From contig OZ024857.1 of NCBI GenBank assembly GCA_964017155.1, positions 11,015,862 through 11,079,861 of the forward strand: a stretch of DNA of 64,000 bases. Reading direction: 5' to 3'. This document shows, piece by piece, positions 38,064 to 50,640 of this stretch (its first letter is position 1; the number at the start of each line of letters is the position of its first letter). The DNA is from Oasisia sp. SBJ-2009. Lineage: Eukaryota; Annelida; Polychaeta; Sabellida; Siboglinidae. The notes beneath the pieces were generated by a model that was given only the letters and a program-made list of their open reading frames with translations, searched no databases and was not told the origin of the DNA. A program made the position numbers and the translations under genes.

Positions 38064-38526
38064 GCGCTTACATTTTTCCGGCGTTATAAACGTTCCGATT
38101 GACGTTTCTGCGCATGCGCGACATTTGTTAAATCATCAATGTGCAGCGAAATGACAAAGCTTGTATGGTATAAATAATACGGGTTGTTCGTCAGGGTGTA
38201 TATAACCTCTCAGCAAAATTATTTGTCGCAAGTTAACACGAGGCAAACAAGCTTTGAGGTATATTTAAATAGGAAGCGTAAATGACGTCACTGTTGTGCG
38301 CCATAATCCGTGACAGTGATTTATAAAAACCGTAATATGTTATTGCATTGAATGACATTTTAAGAAACTCTTCACAATAATCATCACATGAGAGCTAACG
38401 AACAGCTCGTGGCATTTATACCAAAAATGCTTTGTTGTTTCGTTGGACATTGATGATTTTACATTTATTGCGCATGCGCAGAAACGTCAATCGGAACGTT
38501 TTTAACGACCGGAAAAATGTAAGCGC
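38064..38526. mobile_element. Fold-back element with GCGCTTACATTTTTCCGG ends
   Basis: The left arm (38064-38190) and the reverse complement of the right arm (38402-38526) align along about 125 bp, sharing GCGCTTACATTTTTCCGG, then AACGTTCCGATTGACGTTTC and TGCGCATGCGC. Total 463 bp, no coding frame. Target duplication not clear. Confidence 0.75.
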
Positions 38527-38529
38527 GAC

Positions 38530-39380
38530 AACGCCATCTCTCGTGCAGTTCCCGCCGCATTTCTGGCAACGTCATATTTAAAGGTGATCTAATGAACCGG
38601 GCGAACAGCTTCCTTTCTTGTTCTAACCTTTCGAGGGCTGCACTGGTGCAAGCGTATAATTATATCCAGAAGGTTCATGTTATGCTACAGAGGCATGTGC
38701 GACAGTCACGGTCGGGTAAACGTACAGCACTGGTGGCAAGTGTTGATGAACAGGTAGAACTGTCTCTCTTTATACAGGACTATCTCGTTTACCCCTGCGT
38801 TCATCTCTACGTCATATTATACATTCTTGGAGGTAATCCATTCAATTCGCAATAACAAACATCAAGTGCTCGATATTCAAACCTCTCCGATGATTAACGA
38901 CTGTGCCACCACTGAAGTAGGAGTATGTCACCTACTGAGACAATTCCTTCGTTCCTTTGAAGGTAATCTGTAGGAGTGCGAACGTTCACACTGTATTATT
39001 CGCTTCATAGTGTGCTATTCAGCTCTACATATTGTTTTCTTATATCAAGCAGTGGGATCAGATGTGCTTTTATTTGTATTGTTATAGACCGATCTACAGC
39101 AGTTGAGTATATATTTGTCAAATAGGAGGTCGTAATGATATTACCTATACAATAGAACACCCACAGCATAATTATTCTGATTTACGGTGTTTGCGGTTTT
39201 ATTAAAAAAAAAAAAAACGGTCGTTGACTCAACACGTGATGTGGGAATCCCATCATTCCATAAGTGAATTACGTCAAAGGTCAACTGAAGAAAATAATGT
39301 CGGCTCTGACGGCGTTTTTCCTACAGAATTGTCCTGAATATTTTATAAATTGCATATATTTTAGACGGATGTTGATGGTC
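38530..39380. other. No gene recognised
   Basis: A short open frame at 38592-38855 has no recognisable domain. Nothing else supported. Confidence 0.45.
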
Positions 39381-39417
39381 ATACACGCACAACCCCAAAC
39401 ACGTGCACGCATGGACA

Positions 39418-39527
39418 CACTCACTCACTCACTCACTCACTCACTCACTCACTCACTCACTCACTCACTCACTCACTCACTCACTCACTCACTCACTCAC
39501 TCACTCACTCACTCACTCACTCACTCA
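39418..39527. repeat. (CTCA)n microsatellite
   Basis: About 27 tetramers flanked by the phrase CAACCCCAAACACGTGCACG on both sides (39390 and 39532). Confidence 0.95.
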
Positions 39528-39573
39528 CACACAACCCCAAACACGTGCACGCATGGACACACACACACACACA

Positions 39574-39684
<111 letters not shown>

Positions 39685-40357
39685 CATTAGCACTGGCCCA
39701 TTGGCCCGTTTTTTCCTGTTGGGGCTGTTTGGACCACCAGTATTCACATTTTGCTGGGCCGACGAGCCACTGGTTTCAACCCAGTTTCAGTCACCCCTAC
39801 ACAACAACAAAAATCTCAGATCCTTGTTTGAAACTGCACATGTAATCACCACGAGTAGTCATAGCAGTCGCCATCTTTTTTTAAGTTCACAGCAAGATGT
39901 TGAATATTGTGCTTTTAATTATTTCAAATGTTCAATTCGCCAATAAGAATAATAAAATAAAAAGCTAAACGGTCTAAATAATGTGACAGGCTAAAACAGT
40001 TTCCTTTTTAAATAATGCCAACTTCAATATTGTGGTTAAAATCAAGACATATTTAATGTCCAAAATCAATTATACACACAGACCTCCAGGTATAATATAA
40101 CCAAGCATGCATTCAGTATATTTTTGTAATATAATGTACGTGGATGCTATTGGGACCTTAGTTTTGGGGTGAGCATGTATTTTCATCAACCAACAGGAAA
40201 GAAGTTTGATTATGGGATATAATAGTATAAGCAGTGCTTCTCTTGTATGAAGTGTTTGCTATCTTATTAGAAAGAAAAAAAAACAAGAAACAACTTACTG
40301 TAGCAAAATGTTATAACTCTTATTATTCTGCCAGATTATGGTCTCGACTCGTGTTAC

Positions 40358-40508
40358 ATTAGCCTCGGTCACCCAGACTCCGTGAGGTGGCAGCACTTTT
40401 AAGCCCCCTCAACTCCGCCTGGGACAGTATATGGGCTTAAGTTTCTACATCCGGGCAGCCTTACCCCAGATTAGGGTAGAGACGCTGATTGGCTCTCAGG
40501 CCAACTAT
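40358..40508 (+). repeat. Dispersed repeat with CCGTGAGGTGGCAGCA
   Basis: Begins TTAGCCTCGGTCACCCAG and includes CCGTGAGGTGGCAGCA and CCTTACCCCAGATTAGGGTA. Related copies lie at 41050-41170 (+), 43391-43541 (+), 44083-44203 (+) and 50641-50778 (-). Shorter pieces with the core are at 40641, 40817, 41175 and 41319. Confidence 0.8.
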
Positions 40509-41409
40509 GAATTTTTTTACAAGATAATAATATCATATGAAAAGTATTCACCATTGAACTTATATTAACACAAAAGTAAGAAAAAATTCAAATTTACCGT
40601 TGTTTATAAAATAAGAATTACGGCAGGATTAACCAATATCCGTGAGGTGGCAGCATTGTTTAGCACGACACGGATAGCATACAAATTAAATAAGTAAACC
40701 TTTTGATCAAATAATGCTGTATTATAAAAACTATTCAAAATTAAACTTATATTAACACAAAATAAATAGTAATACAAATTTGCAGTTGTTTATAAAATAT
40801 ATATTACGGCAGTGTCCGTGAGGTGGCAGCATTTTATAGATCACGGCTGCTACCCAAACAAAAGCCGTTAATGTAGCCAGACTGTCTTCTCGGCGTAGTT
40901 CCGCAGCCGACCGACAGTCGGTTAAGCGAGACTAGTGTTACATGAGATTTGGATGGTTTTCTCGTCACATTGCTTTGATAACTTCTACTGGTCGATGGGT
41001 GGTGGCGCCACTGGCAGTACAACCTATTTCCTACTAGGAACAACCTGTCCTAGCCTCGGTTACCCAGGCTCCGTGAGGTGGCAGCACTTTTAAGCCCCTC
41101 ACCTCCGCGTAGGGAAAGAGACGTTGTGCATTTTCGACCCGCTAGGGCGGCCTTACCCCAGATTAGGGTACAGTATTCATGAGGTGGCTGCATTGTTTAG
41201 CCCCACACGAATAACACACAAATTAAATAAGGATACCTTTTATCAAATAATGCTGTATTATAAAAACTGTTCAAATAAACATAAATACAATTCAAATTTA
41301 CGGCAGGATTAACCAGTGTCCGTGAGGTGGCAGCATTGTATAGATCACGCGGATAACTATTCAGAAGCCGATTGACTTGCCAGACTGTCTTCTCGGCGTA
41401 GTTCCGCAC

Positions 41410-41735
41410 CCGACGGGCCGAGTTGTGAATGTGCCCAGCCCGTTCGGTATGCTTGCAGCAGTACAAATCACCACAATATCGCCAGTTCGACGTGATCGTT
41501 ATCTACACCGCCAACATACCGGATCATTGTTAGATTAGCCCAGCGGCGGCGGCAATGCGTGACTTCCGCCAGCAGGCCAAGGTACCCGGTACCAACTCGT
41601 CGTCTGCGCTGTGAAACGAAACTGGTTCACCGTCGCTGACCCCGACGACCCCAACATGTTCGACGTAGTCGGCTTCGATGTGGACGCACCCGACGTGATC
41701 AGGCGCTTCGTGGACAGTGAGCTGGCGTGAGCGGA
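41410..41735 (+). pseudogene. Ro60-like vWA fragment, copy 1
   Basis: Plus strand reads QQYKSPQYRQFDVIVIYTAN, a stop, ISPAAAAMRDFRQQAKVPGT, then in another frame LVVCAVKRNWFTVADPDDPN and MFDVVGFDVDAPDVIRRFVD. This matches the last ~100 residues of Ro60 (vWA domain). One stop and one frameshift make it non-coding. It keeps CAGCAGTAC where the copy near 48457 has CAGTAGTAC. Confidence 0.8.
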
Positions 41736-41831
41736 CGCGAACAAACCCCACACGAGCAATAGAACGTTGTCTTTCATGGAATGTATTTTGCTGCGTGTTC
41801 TACGTATGGTAGTAATTACTATACAATTACT

Positions 41832-41956
41832 ATGCTATGCTATGCTATGCTATGCTATGCTATGCTATGCTATGCTATGCTATGCTATGCTATGCTATGC
41901 TATGCTATGCTATGCTATGCTATGCTATGCTATGCTATGCTATGCTATGCTATGCT
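41832..41956. repeat. (TATGC)n microsatellite, copy 1
   Basis: About 25 pentamers; one more pentamer in copy 2. Confidence 0.95.
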
Positions 41957-42566
41957 ATATTGCTATGCAATTATTGCAACACTTTCATAGCGCCTATATC
42001 ATTGAAAACACAAGCTCAGAAGCGCAACAGCCAAAATCAGTGTCCGTAATCCTAAACGGGGACAGGCGAGAGTCGTCTTTGGAGCGTGGAATCGCGGAAA
42101 ACGTTATGGGAGAAATTCCATTTCAAAGATTTGTAGTTTGTATTTTTACAGAAATTGGCTATTTGTTTTTCAGAAAATAAAATTGTAATAGTGACATGAT
42201 TCCAGATTGCGCAGCTACGGAAAAACATGTTTGTCAATATTGACCTTAGTTTTAGGAATAATATATTGTCTGGAAAAGGGTGATCTTGGGCACTTAGAGA
42301 TATCGCGGAAATGTAACAGATTAATCAAGTAAATTTGTTATTAAGTAAAACAACACATTAGCCATTTTGAATTTAATTCGATATACAACCGCAAGCCAGT
42401 GCAACTGCCTAAGTTGCATTGGTTTCCGGTTGTATGTCGAATCAAATATATATATATATATGTGTGTGTGTGTATATATATATATGTGTGTGTATATATA
42501 GTCACTCACTCACTCACTCACTCACTCACTCACTCACACACAACCCCAAACACGTGCACGCATGGA

Positions 42567-42717
<151 letters not shown>

Positions 42718-44442
42718 CATTAGCACTGGCCCATTGGCCCGTTTTTTCCTGTTGGGGCTGTTTGGACCACCAGTATTCACATTTTGCTGGGCCGACGAGC
42801 CACTGGTTTCAACCCAGTTTCAGTCACCCCTACACAACAACAAAAATCTCAGATCCTTGTTTGAAACTGCACATGTAATCACCACGAGTAGTCATAGCAG
42901 TCGCCATCTTTTTTTAAGTTCACAGCAAGATGTTGAATATTGTGCTTTTAATTATTTCAAATGTTCAATTCGCCAATAAGAATAATAAAATAAAAAGCTA
43001 AACGGTCTAAATAATGTGACAGGCTAAAACAGTTTCCTTTTTAAATAATGCCAACTTCAATATTGTGGTTAAAATCAAGACATATTTAATGTCCAAAATC
43101 AATTATACACACAGACCTCCAGGTATAATATAACCAAGCATGCATTCAGTATATTTTTGTAATATAATGTACGTGGATGCTATTGGGACCTTAGTTTTGG
43201 GGTGAGCATGTATTTTCATCAACCAACAGGAAAGAAGTTTGATTATGGGATATAATAGTATAAGCAGTGCTTCTCTTGTATGAAGTGTTTGCTATCTTAT
43301 TAGAAAGAAAAAAAAACAAGAAACAACTTACTGTAGCAAAATGTTATAACTCTTATTATTCTGCCAGATTATGGTCTCGACTCGTGTTACATTAGCCTCG
43401 GTCACCCAGACTCCGTGAGGTGGCAGCACTTTTAAGCCCCCTCAACTCCGCCTGGGACAGTATATGGGCTTAAGTTTCTACATCCGGGCAGCCTTACCCC
43501 AGATTAGGGTAGAGACGCTGATTGGCTCTCAGGCCAACTATGAATTTTTTTACAAGATAATAATATCATATGAAAAGTATTCACCATTGAACTTATATTA
43601 ACACAAAAGTAAGAAAAAATTCAAATTTACCGTTGTTTATAAAATAAGAATTACGGCAGGATTAACCAATATCCGTGAGGTGGCAGCATTGTTTAGCACG
43701 ACACGGATAGCATACAAATTAAATAAGTAAACCTTTTGATCAAATAATGCTGTATTATAAAAACTATTCAAAATTAAACTTATATTAACACAAAATAAAT
43801 AGTAATACAAATTTGCAGTTGTTTATAAAATATATATTACGGCAGTGTCCGTGAGGTGGCAGCATTTTATAGATCACGGCTGCTACCCAAACAAAAGCCG
43901 TTAATGTAGCCAGACTGTCTTCTCGGCGTAGTTCCGCAGCCGACCGACAGTCGGTTAAGCGAGACTAGTGTTACATGAGATTTGGATGGTTTTCTCGTCA
44001 CATTGCTTTGATAACTTCTACTGGTCGATGGGTGGTGGCGCCACTGGCAGTACAACCTATTTCCTACTAGGAACAACCTGTCCTAGCCTCGGTTACCCAG
44101 GCTCCGTGAGGTGGCAGCACTTTTAAGCCCCTCACCTCCGCGTAGGGAAAGAGACGTTGTGCATTTTCGACCCGCTAGGGCGGCCTTACCCCAGATTAGG
44201 GTACAGTATTCATGAGGTGGCTGCATTGTTTAGCCCCACACGAATAACACACAAATTAAATAAGGATACCTTTTATCAAATAATGCTGTATTATAAAAAC
44301 TGTTCAAATAAACATAAATACAATTCAAATTTACGGCAGGATTAACCAGTGTCCGTGAGGTGGCAGCATTGTATAGATCACGCGGATAACTATTCAGAAG
44401 CCGATTGACTTGCCAGACTGTCTTCTCGGCGTAGTTCCGCAC

Positions 44443-44768
44443 CCGACGGGCCGAGTTGTGAATGTGCCCAGCCCGTTCGGTATGCTTGCAGCAGTACAAA
44501 TCACCACAATATCGCCAGTTCGACGTGATCGTTATCTACACCGCCAACATACCGGATCATTGTTAGATTAGCCCAGCGGCGGCGGCAATGCGTGACTTCC
44601 GCCAGCAGGCCAAGGTACCCGGTACCAACTCGTCGTCTGCGCTGTGAAACGAAACTGGTTCACCGTCGCTGACCCCGACGACCCCAACATGTTCGACGTA
44701 GTCGGCTTCGATGTGGACGCACCCGACGTGATCAGGCGCTTCGTGGACAGTGAGCTGGCGTGAGCGGA
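44443..44768 (+). pseudogene. Ro60-like vWA fragment, copy 2
   Basis: Duplicate of the fragment at 41410-41735, with the same stop and frameshift, so both arose before the tandem duplication. Confidence 0.8.
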
Positions 44769-44862
44769 CGCGAACAAACCCCACACGAGCAATAGAACGT
44801 TGTCTTTCATGGAATGTATTTTGCTGCGTGTTCTACGTATGGTAGTAATTACTATACAATTA

Positions 44863-44995
44863 CTATGCTATGCTATGCTATGCTATGCTATGCTATGCTA
44901 TGCTATGCTATGCTATGCTATGCTATGCTATGCTATGCTATGCTATGCTATGCTATGCTATGCTATGCTATGCTATGCTATGCTATGCTATGCTA
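44863..44995. repeat. (TATGC)n microsatellite, copy 2
   Basis: One pentamer longer than copy 1. Confidence 0.95.
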
Positions 44996-45484
44996 TATTG
45001 CTATGCAATTATTGCAACACTTTCATAGCGCCTATATCATTGAAAACACAAGCTCAGAAGCGCAACAGCCAAAATCAGTGTCCGTAATCCTAAACGGGGA
45101 CAGGCGAGAGTCGTCTTTGGAGCGTGGAATCGCGGAAAACGTTATGGGAGAAATTCCATTTCAAAGATTTGTAGTTTGTATTTTTACAGAAATTGGCTAT
45201 TTGTTTTTCAGAAAATAAAATTGTAATAGTGACATGATTCCAGATTGCGCAGCTACGGAAAAACATGTTTGTCAATATTGACCTTAGTTTTAGGAATAAT
45301 ATATTGTCTGGAAAAGGGTGATCTTGGGCACTTAGAGATATCGCGGAAATGTAACAGATTAATCAAGTAAATTTGTTATTAAGTAAAACAACACATTAGC
45401 CATTTTGAATTTAATTCGATATACAACCGCAAGCCAGTGCAACTGCCTAAGTTGCATTGGTTTCCGGTTGTATGTCGAATCAAA

Positions 45485-45522
45485 TATATATATATATATG
45501 TGTGTGTGTGTATATATATATA

Positions 45523-45610
<88 letters not shown>

Positions 45611-45613
45611 CAC

Positions 45614-45660
<47 letters not shown>
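45485..45660. repeat. (AT)n microsatellite
   Basis: Expanded AT array at the end of duplication copy 2. Confidence 0.95.
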
Positions 45661-45726
45661 TATATCATTTGATACATATGGCTATATATCAATTGTTTAT
45701 CGATCGTACCAATTGCATCCATTTAT

Positions 45727-45866
45727 GTAGGTTGTAGGCTACAGTGTAGGTACTGGGTAGACGAATATTGTCCAAACAAAGAAACGCGATAACGTTCAAA
45801 GTTTCTCCGAGATCGAAAGGTCGAATCGTGACTATTAAAAGTTGATGTACTATTCCGAAATAATTT
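45727..45866. repeat. Dispersed ~137-bp repeat, copy 1
   Basis: Begins GGTTGTAGGCTACAGTGTAG and ends TATTCCGAAATAATT. A second copy with roughly 10 percent differences is at 46805-46941, same orientation. Confidence 0.8.
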
Positions 45867-46098
45867 ATGAAGCGCCATTTATCCGGGTTCAAAACCTGCT
45901 CAAAGGCGCTAACAATATAAAATAAGTAAATACATAGGTTAAATAATTAATTTAAATAAATATGTGAAATAAATATTGCTATGTTAAAATAAGTTAAATA
46001 AATTATTTGATTCATTAATATGAATAAGTTAAATGCGCTATGCGTCTTCATACCATCAGCTCTCAACAAATCTGTTTTCACCCTCTTTGGTCGAAAAA

Positions 46099-46154
46099 CC
46101 GAATCCAAAACCCTGTAATTATACTGGAGTATAATTACAGGTTTTTGGGTTCGG
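46099..46154. repeat. Near-perfect 26-bp hairpin
   Basis: Left arm 46099-46124 and right arm 46129-46154, 2 mismatches, a TGGA loop. The arm reads CCGAA(T/C)CCAAAA then CCTGTAATTATAC. Confidence 0.85.
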
Positions 46155-46804
46155 TCCCGTGTTCACTGAATATTGCGGAACTAACACACAACAATTGTTT
46201 TCGTTGGCCACTAGCCAAACACGGGCTCCATATGAAATCGCACCCTATATTCATAACCAGGAAAAACAATTAAAATACGGTCATGGGAGTCCGCATGCAT
46301 GAAATTTGCTACAGGGGGACAAAACATATATTATTTATATAACGTACAGTGTTCTCTATCGCCTGTATGAAATCAGTTTGATTATAGTATACGCTATTGA
46401 TAACTGCTCAATTATACACCCCCTGATACAAGGAGTGGTCCTAAGATTGTAGCACACACCAATGTAATGTATCGCACGACTACCGTCATGCGTAGGTCTG
46501 GATACAATGGTCTAGGCCCATAGACGTCATTATAGATATGATCAATTTAATTGTCGCCGCTGGTATCAATAAGTTCTGATTGATATCGTCCTCGCAGCCG
46601 AGGGGACCTATCCAAAAACAGATTTGAACTGCACAACTACAGACGGGTGTACAAGGATTGTCCGTGTGATTAATGTGTAATGCAATCGACTAGTAGACAA
46701 TAGTTGTTCTCGTATATGTTGACGGTGAAGTAACATAGAATCTAACAACCTGGCAACACGGCTTTGTTGCGTATCATTGGAATAAGTGTGAACATGCTAA
46801 TGTT
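46155..46804. other. No gene recognised
   Basis: No supported gene or repeat. Confidence 0.45.
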
Positions 46805-46941
46805 AGGTTGTAGGCTACAGCGTAGATATTGGGTAGACTAACATTGTCCAAACAAAGAAACGCGATGACGTCCAAAGTTTCTCCGCGATAGAAAGGTCGA
46901 ATCGTGACTATTAAAAGTTGATGTACTATTGCGAAATAATT
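46805..46941. repeat. Dispersed ~137-bp repeat, copy 2
   Basis: See copy 1 at 45727. Confidence 0.8.
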
Positions 46942-47039
46942 CAAACTAAATGAATACATTAAAATACAAAATGCAATAAAAGGTTAGCTATAATGCATAT
47001 TTATTATACACGTTGCAAGCATGTAAACGAGGACGTGCG

Positions 47040-47225
<186 letters not shown>

Positions 47226-48160
47226 AATAGAAGAAATTATTACATAACAGATCTGCCCCCACCAACATTATTGTGGAGGTCAGGCTTGGTCAGTGTCTAC
47301 AATCTACATTCTCCAGACATCCAACTACGACAATATAGCTTCGAATGACAAGTCGTGTGCTAAATGTTCAACGGTGCATGATAATTGAATAGTATAGATT
47401 AAACATAAGTGCAAACCATAGCGCATGAGTAAACATGACTTAAACTGTATACCCTGTAAGTTGTATCACTTGCCTGATGCAAGCATTCTAAAACTAATCA
47501 ACACATCTACTGCTTACAGACACCCAGTTGAGGGTCAACGGCACCATTATATGGCCCCCAATAGCGTGGCATCTAAAAGCACTACGTGATTCTGTTTAGA
47601 CATACATTCAAATATAGGTCAAAAATAATAGTGGACAAATGTCCTTAACACAACATGGTATAATTTGAAAAGCGGAACAATACCATAAAAGTATTATTGA
47701 GCAAGTTAACACTCATCAATAATAAATATGTCGCTTCTTCTGTTCTTCCGGAGCCAGCCTAGCATGCCGCTGTTTTGCGACTGGTAATGCTTGAACAAAA
47801 CACACGTGACCAGTGTGTCTGGAGAGAGAGTGTTTCACACAATTCACAAAAACAAAATACAGTGTTCATTATCCGACGTCTACTTAGCATTCGGTGCATA
47901 CTGTGACTAGTGGCGACATTTGAATGGCGAAAAAGATGTCTACAACAACTGCTAGCATCACTTTGTTAGCCAGTCAACATTGCGTTACAACATTAGTGTA
48001 AACGTGCGTAGGTGTACAAATTGCTAATTGATAGGGTGGCGTAATATCAATGTACGAACATTGTATTGGATTACATTTCCGTTTTACACCATGCCACCAT
48101 TGCGTCCATTCTGTTTCTGCATAGCGCCAGCTTCAAGTGCCACGACGACCAAGACAGGCA
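47226..48160. other. No gene recognised
   Basis: Downstream flank of the Ro60-like copy. No supported coding region. Confidence 0.45.
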
Positions 48161-48165
48161 ACGTT

Positions 48166-49398
48166 CTACTTTTCATGTGGCTCGTGTTGGTTCAGATACA
48201 GTTGACCGTCCACGAAGCGTCTTATCACCTCGGGCGCGTCCACATCGAAGCCGACTACGTCGAGCATGTTGGGGTCGTCGGGATCAGCGATGGTGAATCC
48301 GTTACTCTTCATAGCGCAGACGACAAGCTTGGCATCAGGTACGTTGGCCTGCTGGCGGTAATCTCGCATCGCAGCCGCCGGGCTGATCTGGTGATAGGAC
48401 GGTTTGTTGGCGGTGTATATGACGATCACGTCGAACTGGCGATGTTGTGATTCGTACTACTGCATCGCGTACTGTATGGGCTGGGTACAGTCGGCGACAC
48501 CACTAGGCACGCGGTGCATTGCCTCTTCCGCTTGCGACAACGTCATATCCGGTCGGACGTCCGACGGTCGAACGTCGTTAAAGTAGGAGACGATCTCGCA
48601 GTGTTCTTCCGTTCTGGCTGTAACGAGGGCCATGGCAGCTGCCGCTGTGGCGGCATTCACACTATGGCATCCGTTCACAGGTCCACCGAACATCGCTGCA
48701 CTTTCATCCAACGCGAGTAAAAACTTCTTGTTCGTCGGTTGCAGACACTTGAAGGTTAGGTAGAATGCCCTTTCGAGAGCGTTTAAGATGGCTTCGTTTG
48801 GCCGCCATCTTGTTTTACCTTCCTGTGCTCGACACCGCTGGTATGTCAGTCTGGCAAGCAGCACGTTGAATGGATGGATCCTTGCCCTCTCCAAAGCGAT
48901 GATATCTCCAAGTTTTTTGATGATCGTTGCCTCGTTCTGGCTGCCAGATCCCAACATCCCGATGGCCGACATCTTGCCCAGGTTGCGGATCATGGCCGTC
49001 ATCGGCATGTGTTCGAGCAGAGCCTCCCAGATCGGTGGTGAGTTGAGTAGTCGTGTGCTCACGTGTTCTCTCACTAATGTGTGTTGTCTTATCATCTCTG
49101 CCAACCCGCCTGTGTCTAGCGACTCTGGGTTCCTCTGAGCTTTCACGGCTTCGACCGCTTGAATGTACCGCAAAACATTCGCGTCGGTCGCTCGAAGGTC
49201 CGCTTCAGCTTCGCCAAACCCCTTTGCAACGTACCTGAGGACAGCCGCAACGCCACAGCTTTCACTGCAACCGGCTCTTGGATGCGCCATGCGCAGTACA
49301 TTCTGATGACTCCAACCGTGGCGTCTCCTGTATTTCGTCACGAGCTCCGAGAAAGACCCCCGACCGTATCGCTCAAGGTGGTACTTGTCAAACGACAC
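48166..49398 (-). pseudogene. Ro60-like (TROVE + vWA) copy, 5'-truncated with in-frame TAG
   Basis: Ro60 is a ring-shaped RNA-binding protein of Y RNAs and misfolded RNAs. From residue ~18 the frame matches the second half of the TROVE domain (ELVTKYRRRHGWSH, HTLVREHVSTRLL, MPMTAMIRNLGKM at 131-143, ARIHPFNVLLA, RWRPNEAILNALERAFY). The vWA domain follows (FLLALDESAAM at 226-236, ending DPNMLDVVGFDVDAPEVIRRF). A TAG at 48457-48459 follows residue 313; the same frame continues for 96 codons. The duplicated fragments at 41.4 and 44.5 kb have CAG there, so TAG is probably a C-to-T change. The MIDAS is degraded: DESAA for DxSxS, GVADC for GGTDC, YTAN for FTDN. The roughly 165 N-terminal residues of human Ro60 are absent and a LINE piece abuts the 5' end. 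There are no introns, which suggests a retrocopy. It could alternatively be a paralogue read through or mis-sequenced at TAG. Confidence 0.7.
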
Positions 49399-49535
49399 TG
49401 TCCTGCAGATTGCAACGAACGGGTGGGTGAGTATGGAGTCACTAGTGAGGTCGGATACTCTGGCCTGAGGTGGTGAACAGCGCCATACACGAGGATAAGG
49501 ATCTTGAATTCAATTCGTTGGCGAACTGTCAACCA
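49380..49535 (-). pseudogene. LINE reverse transcriptase C-terminal fragment at 5' edge of Ro60-like copy
   Basis: Minus strand reads VRQRIEFKILILVYGAVHHL, RPEYPTSLVTPYSPTRSLQS, AGQCRLTS, matching the C-terminal part of L2/CR1-type LINE polyproteins. It runs directly into the Ro60-like frame with no visible gap. Confidence 0.7.
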
Positions 49536-49679
49536 GTGAAGGCTGAACAGAACAGGTGTGATGTGATCTCTTCTGCGGGTCCCAGTAGTGAGTCACGCCG
49601 CAGAATTCTCGATCATCTGCAGCTTATGCACCAGGCTTCGGCACATCGTAGAGTAGAGCTTTGCCGTAGTTAACTCAAG

Positions 49680-50080
49680 ACATGACTAAGACGTGGACTG
49701 TACGTTGTCTTGTACGCGGCTGTAGTCAAACAGGTCCTGATCCTGGCTATGCTGTGACTGTGTCAGTACGTCATCGTCAAACACGGTGTCTACATGCCCA
49801 GCCATTGACACGGTGTCGCCAACAATAACACCGATATCACAGATACGTGGTTTCGGCCTGTTATCGCAGCCGCATACGTCAATGGCTACGTCAATGATGG
49901 CTGAACGTGTTGATGATTACGTACAGCGGAAATGACGTCGACTTAATTGTTACTCTCGTTTATAAGCAGGTTGTGTGATGCCATCCATGATTTCACATCA
50001 GTCGTGCATCGCGTTATGCTGTCAATGGCAGTTTTAACGAGCACTGGCTGATTACGGAGAAATTCAACATAATAATACTC
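49680..50080. other. No gene recognised
   Basis: No supported coding region or repeat. Confidence 0.45.
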
Positions 50081-50082
50081 AT

Positions 50083-50415
50083 TAAGTTGGTTGTAGAGCT
50101 CAGGGGTAGAGCACTCGGAAGCTCGACTAAGAGGACCCGGGTTCGAATCCAGTACTGCGGTGTTAAAACCTTGGGCAAGTTTGTTCACTCTACAATGCAC
50201 CAATTCACTCAGCTGTATAACTGACTACCTGACTATAGACAGCGATGGACATGTGAACGAGCAGCCTTCGCGCATTAATTGTTGAATATAGTTGGATCCT
50301 TCCCATAGAAGTTGAGATGGAGTCTGATTGAACACTTCTGTCAGGGATGTAAAGTTTTAAGCGCTTTGAGCAATCCTGAGGATTGGATATTGCATTATAT
50401 AAGAACTTACCGTTT
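50083..50415 (+). mobile_element. tRNA-derived SINE
   Basis: The head has RNA polymerase III boxes: A box TAGAGCTCAGGGGTAGAGC and B box GGGTTCGAATCC (50142-50153). The body contains CACTCAGCTGTATAA, AGCAGCCTTCGCGCAT and GCGCTTTGAGCAATCC, and the end GGATATTGCATTATATAAGA. It matches the minus-strand copy at 54570-54900 along its length. The ends of the head do not pair as an acceptor stem, so it is not a tRNA gene. Confidence 0.85.
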
Positions 50416-50640
50416 TACCTTTTCATATTTGAGCATCGTCAGTATACATGTGATAATGAACCTGGTGCTGTTTGAATACACGATGGAGCCCAAGACAGTA
50501 GATAACAAAAAACAGGGATCCCAGCACGCTCCCTTGCGGTACACAAAAGCATTTTTGTGTGTATGTAATTAATATAAGTTCAATGTTGAATACTTTTCAT
50601 AGGATGTCATTATCTTGTCATGGTATATCGTTATTTTAAT

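Noticed and set aside
41530..41777. Minus-strand frames of 73 and 80 codons, duplicated at 44563-44810
   Set aside because: Antisense shadows of the Ro60 fragment on the plus strand.
50090..50165. tRNA gene
   Set aside because: A and B boxes are present but the ends do not form an acceptor stem, and the sequence continues into a SINE body shared with other copies.
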